Positions 1 through 5,818 are shown, counted from the stretch's first letter. The stretch is 8,160 nucleotides of DNA from Clostridia bacterium (GCA_017621955.1 JAGASB010000257.1:1-8160), one strand, 5' to 3'. The notes: generated by a model not told the origin, from the sequence alone. Numbers and translations are program-made.

Positions 1-5
1 CCCTA

Positions 6-32
6 CCCCTTACTCTTTAAGGGGTGTTTTTT
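6..32 (+). terminator. Intrinsic terminator, copy 1 of 2, for a plus-strand unit left of the window
   Basis: CCCCTTA (6-12) and TAAGGGG (18-24) form a perfect 7-bp stem around a 5-nt loop, followed by TG and a run of six T. The T-run lies on the right, so it would stop plus-strand transcription entering from outside the window. A near copy lies at 162-188. Confidence 0.75.
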
Positions 33-161
33 GAGGATTAATTAAAGTTGTTGTTTATTTGTTGTTTTTTTAATTGTATTTTCTTTTATGTTAAGGGACA
101 ACTCTTTTCCGAAGTCGTTTTCCCTTAACTATCCCTTTCACAAACTCCTCATATCCCCTTG
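33..161. other. Gene-free, T-rich spacer between two copies of a terminator
   Basis: No convincing open frame or promoter is visible here. Positions 40-90 are very T-rich on the plus strand. An 8-bp inverted repeat, TTAAGGGA (91-98) and TCCCTTAA (121-128), could form a hairpin with a 22-nt loop and no T-run after it. Several AAGGG/CCCTT words echo the stems of the flanking terminators. Confidence 0.5.
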
Positions 162-188
162 CCCCTTATTCTTTAAGGGGTGCTTTTT
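162..188 (+). terminator. Intrinsic terminator, copy 2 of 2
   Basis: CCCCTTA (162-168) and TAAGGGG (174-180) form the same 7-bp stem as at 6-24, with loop TTCTT and tail TGCTTTTT. It differs from copy 1 by only a couple of bases across the hairpin and tail. It is oriented for plus-strand transcription. It may back up copy 1 or be the end of a duplicated segment. Confidence 0.7.
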
Positions 189-190
189 GG

Positions 191-316
191 TTTAAGGGAT
201 TAGAAACGAGCAGTTCAAGGCTCGCGAAGCGTTTTGGGTGAGACTAACCGTCTGGTTGTCGAAGTCAAAACGCTAAGCAGTAACGCAGAAATGCAACGTT
301 TTAATCACTTATATTA
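191..316. repeat. Foldback repeat element, unit 1 (126 bp)
   Basis: The unit begins with TTTAAGGGATTAG and shares its first 22 bases (191-212) exactly with unit 2 at 363-384. It ends with TAATCACTTATATTA (302-316), matching unit 2 at 14 of 15 positions. The two ends are imperfect inverted repeats of each other. Inside, AGCGTTTTG (228-236) pairs with CAAAACGCT (266-274). Above a 5x5 internal loop, GAC-t-AACC (242-249) pairs with GGTT-GTC (254-260) around apical loop GTCT. No known repeat family was recognised. It could be a MITE-like element or a structured RNA in the proS 3' region. Confidence 0.7.
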
Positions 317-346
317 AAAGCGAAGAAACAAGCACTGCTAGGCTCG
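314..346. repeat. Degenerate third copy of the repeat head
   Basis: GAAACAAGCACTGCTAGG and the four bases after it (325-346) match 203-224 of unit 1 at 18 of 22 positions. The preceding TTAAAAGCGAA is a worn version of the TTTAAGGGATTA end. No matching tail is seen before unit 2 starts at 363, so this looks like a decayed or truncated copy between the two full units. Confidence 0.45.
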
Positions 347-362
347 TATGTTTTATGCAATA

Positions 363-487
363 TTTAAGGGATTAGAAACGAGCAAGAGCAGGAAAACTAG
401 CAAATACGCCGTGCGTGTACGTCTGTACACAATCAAGTATTTGCGACGTTTGACGAACTATTGCGATGTTTATAATCACTTAAATTA
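363..487. repeat. Foldback repeat element, unit 2 (125 bp), overlapping the proS stop codon
   Basis: The first 22 bases (363-384) equal those of unit 1, and the end TAATCACTTAAATTA (473-487) matches its tail. The termini TTTAAGGGATTA (363-374) and TAATCACTTAAA (473-484) pair at 11 of 12 positions. Inside, GCAAATAC (400-407) pairs with GTATTTGC (437-444), and GTGTAC (415-420) pairs with GTACAC (425-430) around the loop GTCT. These stem sequences differ from unit 1, but the positions of the helices and the loop are kept. The last three bases are the reverse complement of the proS TAA stop. Confidence 0.7.
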
Positions 488-1915
488 ATAGGCACGGGCA
501 AATATAACCTTGTGCGTAGCAGGTTTTCCACAGATTGCACATTTTTCAGGGATACCTTCTTCATCGCACATTACACGAGCGGTGGCTTGCGCAAACTCTT
601 TAACTTTATCTTCACATTCACGGCAACCACACCAACCGGCTTTAACAAAGTTTTTATTTTCAACGCCGTTAAGTATTCCGTCAAGGCTGTCGGCTTCAAC
701 AACTTTTTTATCACGGTTTGCCTTTGACTTAATAAACATATCTTTTTGAACAACGTCTAAAAGTTCAGTTATGGTGGTCGCTAAGTTATCCATTGAAAGC
801 GTTTGCTTTTCAAGTGTATCACGGCGCATAATCATAACTTGACTATTTTCGATATCCCTAGGACCGATTTCGATACGGATAGGAACGCCTTTCATTTCCC
901 ATTCGTTGAACTTCCAACCAGGACTCATATCCCTTTCATCCGTTTGAACACGAATACCTGCATTAGCAAGTTGTGCTTCAAGTTCTTTTGCCTTTTCAAT
1001 AACACCGCCCTTATGGGTTGCGATAGGAACGATAACAACTTGGATAGGAGCAACACGGGGTGGCAATACTAAACCCCTTTGGTCGCCGTGCGCCATAATA
1101 ATAGCGCCTATCATACGGGTTGAAGTTCCCCACGAAGTAGTGTAGCCTAACTTTTGCTTACTGTCTTTATCTAAGAACTTAATGTCAAACGCCTTAGAGA
1201 AGTTTTGACCAAGGTAGTGGCTAGTACCCGATTGTAAACTTTTGCCGTCAAGCATCATTGCTTCCAAGCCGTAAGTAGCAACAGCGCCTGCGAATTTTTC
1301 CTTTTCGGTTTTCTTTCCGCAGAACACGGGAAGAGCAAGCGTTTGTTCCATAAAGTCACGGTAAACGTTGAGCATTTTTATAGTTTCTTCCATTGCTTCT
1401 TCTTCGGTAGCGTGAACGGTATGACCTTCTTGCCACAAGAATTCACTTGTGCGAAGGAAAGGACGGGTGGTCTTTTCCCAACGCATAACGTTACACCATT
1501 GGTTCATTATAACGGGTAAATCTCTATACGACTGAATCCACTTAGCATACATAGTACCGATAACCGTTTCACTAGTAGGACGAATGGCAAGCGGTTCTTC
1601 AAGCTTAGCGCCGCCAGCGTGGGTAACGACGGCAACTTCGGGCGCAAAACCTTCAACGTGTTCAGCTTCCTTAGTAAAAAAACTCATAGGGATAAGAAGC
1701 GGAAAATATGCGTTCTTAGAACCTGCTTCTTTGAAGCGACGGTCCATATCCTTTTGAATATTTTCCCAAATAGCGTAGCCGTAAGGACGGATAACCATAG
1801 TGCCCTTAACAGGACCATAGTCAACAAGTTCGGTCTTTAAAACCACGTCGGTATACCACTGTGTAAAATTGTCATTGATATCAGCAATTTCTTTAACGAA
1901 TTGTTTGTCAGCCAT
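485..1915 (-). CDS. proS: Prolyl-tRNA synthetase, type without the editing insertion
   Basis: Class II aminoacyl-tRNA synthetase that charges tRNA-Pro with proline in the cytoplasm. The protein is 476 residues. Seen in the sequence: the RPTSE loop (112-116), motif 2 (R145 to T166, including RTSEFLWQEGHT), motif 3 region GDQRGLVLPPRVAP (287-300), an anticodon-binding domain from about 300, and a C-terminal domain with C429-x4-C434 and C459-x2-C462 ending in a terminal tyrosine. From family knowledge, this is the archaeal/eukaryote-like form also found in Clostridia, with a zinc-binding tail and active-site-directed C-terminal Tyr, and without the INS editing domain. The start was chosen at 1915 because GGAGAG lies 6 nt upstream. 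The frame is open to 1987, but that 24-codon extension would overlap this gene's own promoter. It is divergent from the transketolase gene. No clear terminator was seen downstream, only foldback repeats. Confidence 0.97.
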   Translation of the reverse strand: MADKQFVKEIADINDNFTQWYTDVVLKTELVDYGPVKGTMVIRPYGYAIWENIQKDMDRRFKEAGSKNAYFPLLIPMSFFTKEAEHVEGFAPEVAVVTHAGGAKLEEPLAIRPTSETVIGTMYAKWIQSYRDLPVIMNQWCNVMRWEKTTRPFLRTSEFLWQEGHTVHATEEEAMEETIKMLNVYRDFMEQTLALPVFCGKKTEKEKFAGAVATYGLEAMMLDGKSLQSGTSHYLGQNFSKAFDIKFLDKDSKQKLGYTTSWGTSTRMIGAIIMAHGDQRGLVLPPRVAPIQVVIVPIATHKGGVIEKAKELEAQLANAGIRVQTDERDMSPGWKFNEWEMKGVPIRIEIGPRDIENSQVMIMRRDTLEKQTLSMDNLATTITELLDVVQKDMFIKSKANRDKKVVEADSLDGILNGVENKNFVKAGWCGCRECEDKVKEFAQATARVMCDEEGIPEKCAICGKPATHKVIFARAY

Positions 1916-1958
1916 AAAATACTCTCCATGCGATAAATTTACATAATAATCTAGGTTA

Positions 1959-1987
1959 ATTATACCAACAATGGCAAAATATATCAA
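1959..1987 (-). promoter_or_regulatory. Sigma-A-type promoter of proS
   Basis: On the minus strand, TTGATA (1987-1982), a 17-bp spacer and TATAAT (1964-1959). The predicted start is near 1952, giving a leader of about 36 nt. That is too short for a T-box, so proS does not appear to be controlled by tRNA sensing here. The position also rules out the longer N-terminal reading of proS. Confidence 0.85.
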
Positions 1988-2017
1988 GTTTTTTTCTTTA
2001 ATATTACAGAAAAAGGC

Positions 2018-2046
2018 TTGAAAAACAATTGATATTGCTATATAAT
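2018..2046 (+). promoter_or_regulatory. Sigma-A-type promoter of the transketolase gene
   Basis: TTGAAA (2018-2023), a 17-bp spacer and TATAAT (2041-2046), with a predicted start near 2053. The -35 box lies 30 bp from the divergent proS -35 box. The leader of about 87 nt can form GGCAAA (2079-2084) with TTTGCC (2097-2102) inside TTAAGC (2064-2069) with GCTTAA (2117-2122), leaving the ribosome binding site at 2127-2132 exposed. Confidence 0.85.
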
Positions 2047-2139
2047 ATATGTTGTAACATAAATTAAGCTTTTATTACGGCAAAAATAAAATTCAATTTG
2101 CCAACTATTTACTACGGCTTAAATTTAGGAGGATTTATT

Positions 2140-4110
2140 ATGCAAGACATTAAACAGCTTACGGTAAACGCCATAAGGGTTCTTTCAGCAGAAGCAATCC
2201 AAAAGGCGAACTCTGGTCACCCCGGTCTCCCCCTTGGTGCAGCACCCATCGGATACGCAGCGTTTACTAACATGACGTTTAACCCCAAGGACACTGCGTT
2301 CGATAACAGAGACAGATTCGTGCTTTCAGCAGGTCACGGCTCTATGCTTGACTACGCACTTTATTATCTTTTCGGTTTCGGTCTTACAAAAGAAGACATT
2401 ATGAACTTCCGTCAACTTGGTTCTAAGACAGCAGGTCACCCCGAATACGGCGTATGCCCTGGCGTTGAAACTAGTACGGGTCCGCTTGGACAAGGTATCG
2501 CTAACGCAGTAGGTATGGCTATTGCAGAAGATTACCTTGCAAACAAGTTCAACAAGGAAGGCTTCCCCATCGTTGACCACTACACCTACGCTCTCTGTGG
2601 CGACGGCTGTATGCAAGAAGGTATTGAAAACGAAGCGGCTTCACTTGCAGGCTCACTCAAACTTGGCAAACTTATCGTTTTATATGATGATAACGATATC
2701 ACTATCGAAGGCGATACGGACATCACCTTTACCGAAAACGTTGGCAAACGTCACGAAGCACTTGGTTGGCAAGTTATCAACGTTAAGGACGCAAACGATA
2801 TCGGCGCTCTTAATAGAGCAATCAAAAAAGCAAAGGCTGAAAAAGAAAAACCGTCACTCATTATCATTAAGTCGGTTATCGGCTACGGCTCACACCTTGC
2901 AGGAAAGGCAAGCTGTCACGGTGCGCCCCTTGGCGAAGAAGGCGTTGCAACCTTAAAGAAAAATCTTGATTGGAACTGCGAACCGTTTGAAGTTCCCGAA
3001 GAAGTATTTAAGCACTGCAAGAAGTTTGCTCTTAAGGGTAGACGTGCTCAAAAGGCTTGGAAAGCAATGTTTAAAGAATATGCTGAAAAATATCCCGAAC
3101 TTGCAAAAGAATATATCGCTTGGAAGAAAAAAGAACTCCCCGACCTTAAAGCAATCGAAGAATTGTGGCAGTTTGAAAAGGACGACGCATCTCGTGGTTA
3201 CAGCCACACCGTATTAAATAAACTTGCTAAATACGTTCCAAGTTTAATCGGTGGTTCTGCTGACCTTGCACCTGCAAACAAATCTAATATGAAATCTCGT
3301 GGTGAATATCTCCCCACCGATAAGTCGGGTTCAAATATGCACTTCGGTATCCGTGAACACGCAATGGCTGCTATCGTAAACGGTATGTATCTCCACGGCG
3401 GACTTATCCCCTACTGCGCAACGTTTGCAGTATTTAGCGACTATATGAAAAACGCTATGCGTATGTCTGCTATTATGGAACTTCCCGTTATCTACATCTT
3501 GTCACACGATTCAATCGGCGTTGGCGAAGACGGACCTACACACCAACCCATCGAACATCTTGCAGGACTTCGTGCAATGCCACACATGAACGTTTATCGT
3601 CCTTGCGACGGTAGGGAAACTACTGCTGCTTGGATTAGCGCACTTACAGGCAAAGACCCGTCTTGTATCGTAGTTTCACGTCAAACTCTTCCCCAACTTG
3701 ACGGAACGGGTGAAAATGCGTTCAAGGGTGGTTACGTTCTTTGTGATAGCGACAAGAAAACTCCCGACCTTATCCTTATTGCTACGGGTAGTGAAGTTAG
3801 CCTTGCTGTTAGCGCTAAGGCTGAACTTAAAGCAAAAGGTATAGACGCTAGGGTTGTTTCAATGCCGTGCGTTGAACTCTTTGAAAAACAGAGTGCAAAA
3901 TATAAAGAAAGCGTTCTTCCGAACAGCGTTCGTGCAAGGGTTGCAATCGAAGCAGGCTCTCCGATGTGCTGGTACAAGTACGTTGGTATGGACGGTAAGA
4001 TTATCGGTATGGAAACTTTCGGTGAATCTGCACCTGCTAAGAAGTTGTTTGAAAAATACGGCTTCACGGTTGAAAACGTTGTTAATACCGCAATGGAAGT
4101 TGTTAAATAA
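2140..4110 (+). CDS. tkt: Transketolase
   Basis: Thiamine-diphosphate enzyme that moves two-carbon ketol units between sugar phosphates in the non-oxidative pentose phosphate pathway; cytoplasmic homodimer. At 656 residues it has the normal full length. Seen: SGHPG (25-29), AGHGS (64-68), GHPE (99-102), GPLGQG (114-119), the cofactor motif GDG (154-156) running to DDND (183-186), CHGAPLG (259-265), then the pyrimidine-binding domain with GIREHAM (403-409, catalytic Glu 406) and GPTHQP (465-470), a phosphate-binding SRQ (513-515), and a C-terminal domain from about 540. The start was chosen at 2140: AGGAGG (2127-2132) lies 7 nt upstream of ATG, whereas the in-frame TTG at 2098 has no such site. 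A perfect terminator follows 22 bp after the stop, so the gene is monocistronic. No key residue is missing. Confidence 0.97.
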   Translation: MQDIKQLTVNAIRVLSAEAIQKANSGHPGLPLGAAPIGYAAFTNMTFNPKDTAFDNRDRFVLSAGHGSMLDYALYYLFGFGLTKEDIMNFRQLGSKTAGHPEYGVCPGVETSTGPLGQGIANAVGMAIAEDYLANKFNKEGFPIVDHYTYALCGDGCMQEGIENEAASLAGSLKLGKLIVLYDDNDITIEGDTDITFTENVGKRHEALGWQVINVKDANDIGALNRAIKKAKAEKEKPSLIIIKSVIGYGSHLAGKASCHGAPLGEEGVATLKKNLDWNCEPFEVPEEVFKHCKKFALKGRRAQKAWKAMFKEYAEKYPELAKEYIAWKKKELPDLKAIEELWQFEKDDASRGYSHTVLNKLAKYVPSLIGGSADLAPANKSNMKSRGEYLPTDKSGSNMHFGIREHAMAAIVNGMYLHGGLIPYCATFAVFSDYMKNAMRMSAIMELPVIYILSHDSIGVGEDGPTHQPIEHLAGLRAMPHMNVYRPCDGRETTAAWISALTGKDPSCIVVSRQTLPQLDGTGENAFKGGYVLCDSDKKTPDLILIATGSEVSLAVSAKAELKAKGIDARVVSMPCVELFEKQSAKYKESVLPNSVRARVAIEAGSPMCWYKYVGMDGKIIGMETFGESAPAKKLFEKYGFTVENVVNTAMEVVK

Positions 4111-4132
4111 TAAAACAATATAAAACATAAAC

Positions 4133-4168
4133 AAAAAACCGCTATTGAAAATCAATAGCGGTTTTTTT
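4133..4168. terminator. Bidirectional intrinsic terminator between tkt and a convergent small gene
   Basis: CCGCTATTGA (4139-4148) and TCAATAGCGG (4152-4161) form a perfect 10-bp stem around an AAA loop. There are six A on the left (4133-4138) and seven T on the right (4162-4168), so the hairpin has a U-run on either strand. It sits 22 bp after the tkt stop and about 30 bp after the stop of the convergent gene at 4199. Confidence 0.95.
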
Positions 4169-4198
4169 CATTTAATTAACTATTCGCAGTTATGTTTA

Positions 4199-4432
4199 CT
4201 ATTTAAGCGCTTTATATTTACTTGTAACCACGTCATAGTAACGTTGTTTTGCCATTATGTATTCAACGTAAAGTTGCTTTTGCGCCGGCGAAAAAGATTC
4301 AACAAGTTCTTTTTCTGCAAGCACCAAATGGCTTGATGCGACTCTAATTTCACTGTCAACTTCGGCAGTAATTTTGTCCGCTAAGTCTTTAATCGTTTGT
4401 GCAACGTCTTCATTTGTTACTTTTTTCTTCAT
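4199..4432 (-). CDS. Small helical protein of unknown function (77 aa)
   Basis: I do not recognise this family. The product is 77 residues, strongly charged, without cysteine or a membrane segment, and reads as two or three amphipathic helices, for example AEKELVESFSPAQKQLYVEY (39-58). It looks cytoplasmic, perhaps a small binding or structural protein. Support for a real gene: AAAGGAG ends 7 nt before the ATG, the frame fills the space, and a shared terminator follows the TAG stop. No separate promoter is visible between this start and the terminator of the RNA just upstream, whose U-run ends two bases before AAAGGAG. Expression therefore probably depends on read-through of that RNA's terminator, which is inference. 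Confidence 0.75.
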   Translation of the reverse strand: MKKKVTNEDVAQTIKDLADKITAEVDSEIRVASSHLVLAEKELVESFSPAQKQLYVEYIMAKQRYYDVVTSKYKALK

Positions 4433-4446
4433 TCTGTTTCTCCTTT

Positions 4447-4482
4447 AAAATAAAAATGTGCGTCAACAAAGTCAACGCACAT
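4447..4482 (-). terminator. Intrinsic terminator at the 3' end of the structured RNA
   Basis: On the minus strand, ATGTGCGT (4482-4475) pairs with ACGCACAT (4463-4456), a perfect 8-bp stem with an 11-nt loop, followed by TTTTATTTT (4455-4447), with one further T contributed by the stem end. It lies immediately upstream of the 77-codon gene's ribosome binding site, so it acts either as the end of a stand-alone RNA or as an attenuator. Confidence 0.8.
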
Positions 4483-4647
4483 AAAACGCAGACTCCGTTG
4501 TTGCTACACAAATTAACAGTAAAATGCTAGGCATACTCACCGTTTGGAATCTGCATTTTTACAAATTCTTGTTAGTGAGTATAACCAAAATAAGACAAAG
4601 GCATACCTGTGTCTGCTTAGCACTATACTGTATTTAATTTGTGTAGC
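4447..4647 (-). ncRNA. Structured, pseudoknotted RNA of about 200 nt; raiA-like or a regulatory leader
   Basis: The transcript should start near 4647 from the promoter at 4654-4682. Its first 14 bases (4647-4634) pair perfectly with 4516-4503. After a 3-nt bulge, 4630-4626 pairs with 4521-4517. Next, 4622-4615 pairs with 4532-4525 with one mismatch, then a three-way junction carries a short hairpin (4613-4594) and an 8-bp stem (4582-4575 with 4540-4533). The loop of that stem holds 4559-4546, which pairs with 4496-4483 over 14 bp with two G-U wobbles, forming a pseudoknot. A terminator follows directly. There is no convincing open frame. Length, own promoter, pseudoknot and lineage would fit the raiA RNA family of Clostridia, but I could not match conserved bases from memory. 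A leader controlling the 77-codon gene is the alternative. Confidence 0.7.
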
Positions 4648-4653
4648 ACAATT

Positions 4654-4682
4654 AGTATAACACATTTTTATTTTGTTATCAA
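4654..4682 (-). promoter_or_regulatory. Sigma-A-type promoter of the structured RNA
   Basis: On the minus strand, TTGATA (4682-4677), a 17-bp spacer and TATACT (4659-4654). The predicted start, near 4647, coincides with the first base of the RNA's 14-bp closing helix, which supports the transcript being built around that helix. Confidence 0.8.
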
Positions 4683-4692
4683 CAGTTTTTTG

Positions 4693-4723
4693 CAAAAATT
4701 AAACCCAACTGTAAAAGTTGGGT
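4693..4723 (-). terminator. Intrinsic terminator of the Fic gene
   Basis: On the minus strand, ACCCAACT (4723-4716) pairs with AGTTGGGT (4710-4703), a perfect 8-bp stem around a 5-nt loop, followed by TTAATTTTTG. It lies about 20 bp after the Fic stop codon and upstream of the next promoter, so the structured RNA is a separate transcription unit. Confidence 0.85.
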
Positions 4724-4742
4724 AAGTTTAACAATATGCTTT

Positions 4743-5633
4743 TTAATATTCAATCTTAAAATAATCTAACCACGCTTTAAACTTATCTTGGCAAGATAAA
4801 CAAGTATCAGTTAAATAACCTTTTTCATTTTTCCATTCTTTAAGTCCACGATAATAATAAAACTTATGCTCTTCATCAATAATAAATGGTACGATATTGT
4901 TTGCCAAACATTCCTTAAACATCAAAAGCCTACCAACACGACCGTTTCCGTCTTGAAACGGGTGAATGCTTTCAAAATTTTTGTGAAATTCTAATATCTG
5001 TACAAAGGTCTTTCTTTCAATTTCGTTATAATTAGATAAGAGATTTTTCATTTCTTTTTTTACATTTTCTGGACTACAAGTTTGTTCACCGCCTACTTCG
5101 TTGGGAAGTTTTTTGTATTCCCCCACGTTAAACCAACTTTTTCTGCTGTCGCTTGTGCCGTTTTTAAGAATAAAATGTAAATCTTTTATCATACTTTCAG
5201 AAATGGGCTTTGTAGCATTATCAATTATATAATCAACACATTTAAAATGGTTTGCAGTTTCCACAACGTCGTCAACGTTGACTGCACCCTTTTCTACACC
5301 TATGGTATTTGTTTCAAATATATATCTTGTTTGGTCGTGAGTTAAAGTGCTACCTTCAATATGATTTGAATTATAAGTCAATTCAATTTGAATTTTATGG
5401 TAAATGCCACCGCTTAATTTTATATCTTTTTGCTCTTTTAGTACGTTTAATAATTGATTATCGCTAAACGTTTTATTATACTCTCTTTCGGGTTTTACTG
5501 CGTCCGCAGGTATGTTCCAAGTTTTACCCGTTAAAAACGCACCTGGAACTCTACCATTAGCACAATAATTTCTTACCATTCTATCGGTTACGTTCCATTT
5601 CTTCGCAATCTCAGCAACTGAAACAAATTTCAT
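4743..5633 (-). CDS. Fic-domain protein with N-terminal DNA-binding domain (probable AMPylator)
   Basis: 296 residues. Residues 1-50 look like a MerR/excisionase-type helix-turn-helix (SVAEIAKKWNVTDRMVRNYC followed by a strand-rich wing). The rest is a Fic fold. The catalytic loop HPFQDGNGRVGR (224-235) matches the HxFx(D/E)GNGRxxR motif completely, so nucleotide transfer from ATP to a protein hydroxyl (AMPylation) is expected. SNHIEG (89-94) fits the (S/T)xxxE(G/N) inhibitory motif. It lies N-terminal to the catalytic core, as in class II Fic proteins, so E93 should hold the enzyme inactive until released. The target is unknown. The gene stands alone, has its own terminator, and its promoter carries palindromes its own N-terminal domain could bind. 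The start is supported by AGGGG 8 nt upstream. The coding region is visibly more AT-rich than tkt or proS, consistent with an accessory gene. No separate antitoxin gene is seen. Confidence 0.92.
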   Translation of the reverse strand: MKFVSVAEIAKKWNVTDRMVRNYCANGRVPGAFLTGKTWNIPADAVKPEREYNKTFSDNQLLNVLKEQKDIKLSGGIYHKIQIELTYNSNHIEGSTLTHDQTRYIFETNTIGVEKGAVNVDDVVETANHFKCVDYIIDNATKPISESMIKDLHFILKNGTSDSRKSWFNVGEYKKLPNEVGGEQTCSPENVKKEMKNLLSNYNEIERKTFVQILEFHKNFESIHPFQDGNGRVGRLLMFKECLANNIVPFIIDEEHKFYYYRGLKEWKNEKGYLTDTCLSCQDKFKAWLDYFKIEY

Positions 5634-5659
5634 TATCTTTTCCCCTATCTTTTTATATT

Positions 5660-5688
5660 ATTATATTCCTTTATCGGAAATTTGTCAA
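5660..5688 (-). promoter_or_regulatory. Consensus sigma-A promoter of the Fic gene
   Basis: On the minus strand, TTGACA (5688-5683), a 17-bp spacer and TATAAT (5665-5660): both hexamers match the consensus exactly. The predicted start is near 5653. An unrestrained promoter this strong would be surprising for a Fic enzyme, and operator-like sequence fills the spacer, so repression is likely. Confidence 0.9.
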
Positions 5689-5725
5689 TTAATATATGTG
5701 CAAAATTTCCGATATCGGAAATTTT
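5666..5725. promoter_or_regulatory. Paired palindromic operators at the Fic promoter
   Basis: Positions 5702-5725 form a perfect 24-bp palindrome with half-site AAAATTTCCGAT. A second copy of the right half, ATCGGAAATTT (5673-5683), lies between the -35 and -10 boxes. With TTCC at 5666-5669 it recreates the central TTCC-N6-GGAA (5666-5679). The two centres are 41 bp apart, close to four helical turns, so bound dimers would lie on one face of the DNA. The likely binder is the N-terminal domain of the Fic protein itself, which is inference. Confidence 0.75.
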
Positions 5726-5759
5726 ATGCGTTTAAAACTCACAAAATCCTATAATAAAT

Positions 5760-5795
5760 AAAAAAGACACCTTATCAATTTGCCGATAAAGTATC
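5760..5795 (-). terminator. Intrinsic terminator of the small cysteine/lysine-rich gene
   Basis: On the minus strand, GATACTTTATC (5795-5785) pairs with GATAAGGTGTC (5776-5766), 11 bp including two G-U pairs, around an 8-nt loop, followed by six T (5765-5760). It lies about 24 bp after the stop codon at 5819. Confidence 0.85.
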
Positions 5796-5818
5796 TAATT
5801 TATTTTATAAACTAATAT

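Noticed and set aside
191..487. Integron attC sites
   Set aside because: Length and the conserved-end, variable-palindrome layout are similar, but the core GTTRRRY and RYYYAAC boxes are missing and there are no cassette genes between units.
191..487. CRISPR array
   Set aside because: Repeats are about 125 bp with internal hairpins and only two full copies; there is no regular short repeat-spacer pattern and no cas gene.
1916..1958. T-box leader for proS
   Set aside because: The predicted leader is only about 36 nt and lacks the T-box bulge sequence.
1916..1987. N-terminal extension of ProS by 24 residues
   Set aside because: It would start inside the -35 box of the gene's own promoter and upstream of the predicted transcript start; the ATG at 1915 has GGAGAG in place.
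2098..2139. Transketolase starting at an in-frame TTG at 2098
   Set aside because: No ribosome binding site precedes it, whereas AGGAGG lies 7 nt before the ATG at 2140, and the extra residues do not resemble transketolase.
2326..2956. Long open frames overlapping the transketolase gene on either strand
   Set aside because: They are out-of-frame or antisense to a clear full-length enzyme, lack ribosome binding sites and resemble no protein family.
4447..4479. Separate promoter for the 77-codon gene using TTGACT in the terminator hairpin
   Set aside because: The matching -10 would be TATTTT, a poor fit, and transcription would start at the ribosome binding site itself.
4447..4647. 6S RNA
   Set aside because: Size fits, but the fold has a branched junction and a pseudoknot rather than one long hairpin with a large central bubble. 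Not excluded without a covariance search.
4447..4647. tmRNA, SRP RNA or RNase P RNA
   Set aside because: None of their conserved core sequences is present, and the length is wrong for tmRNA and RNase P.
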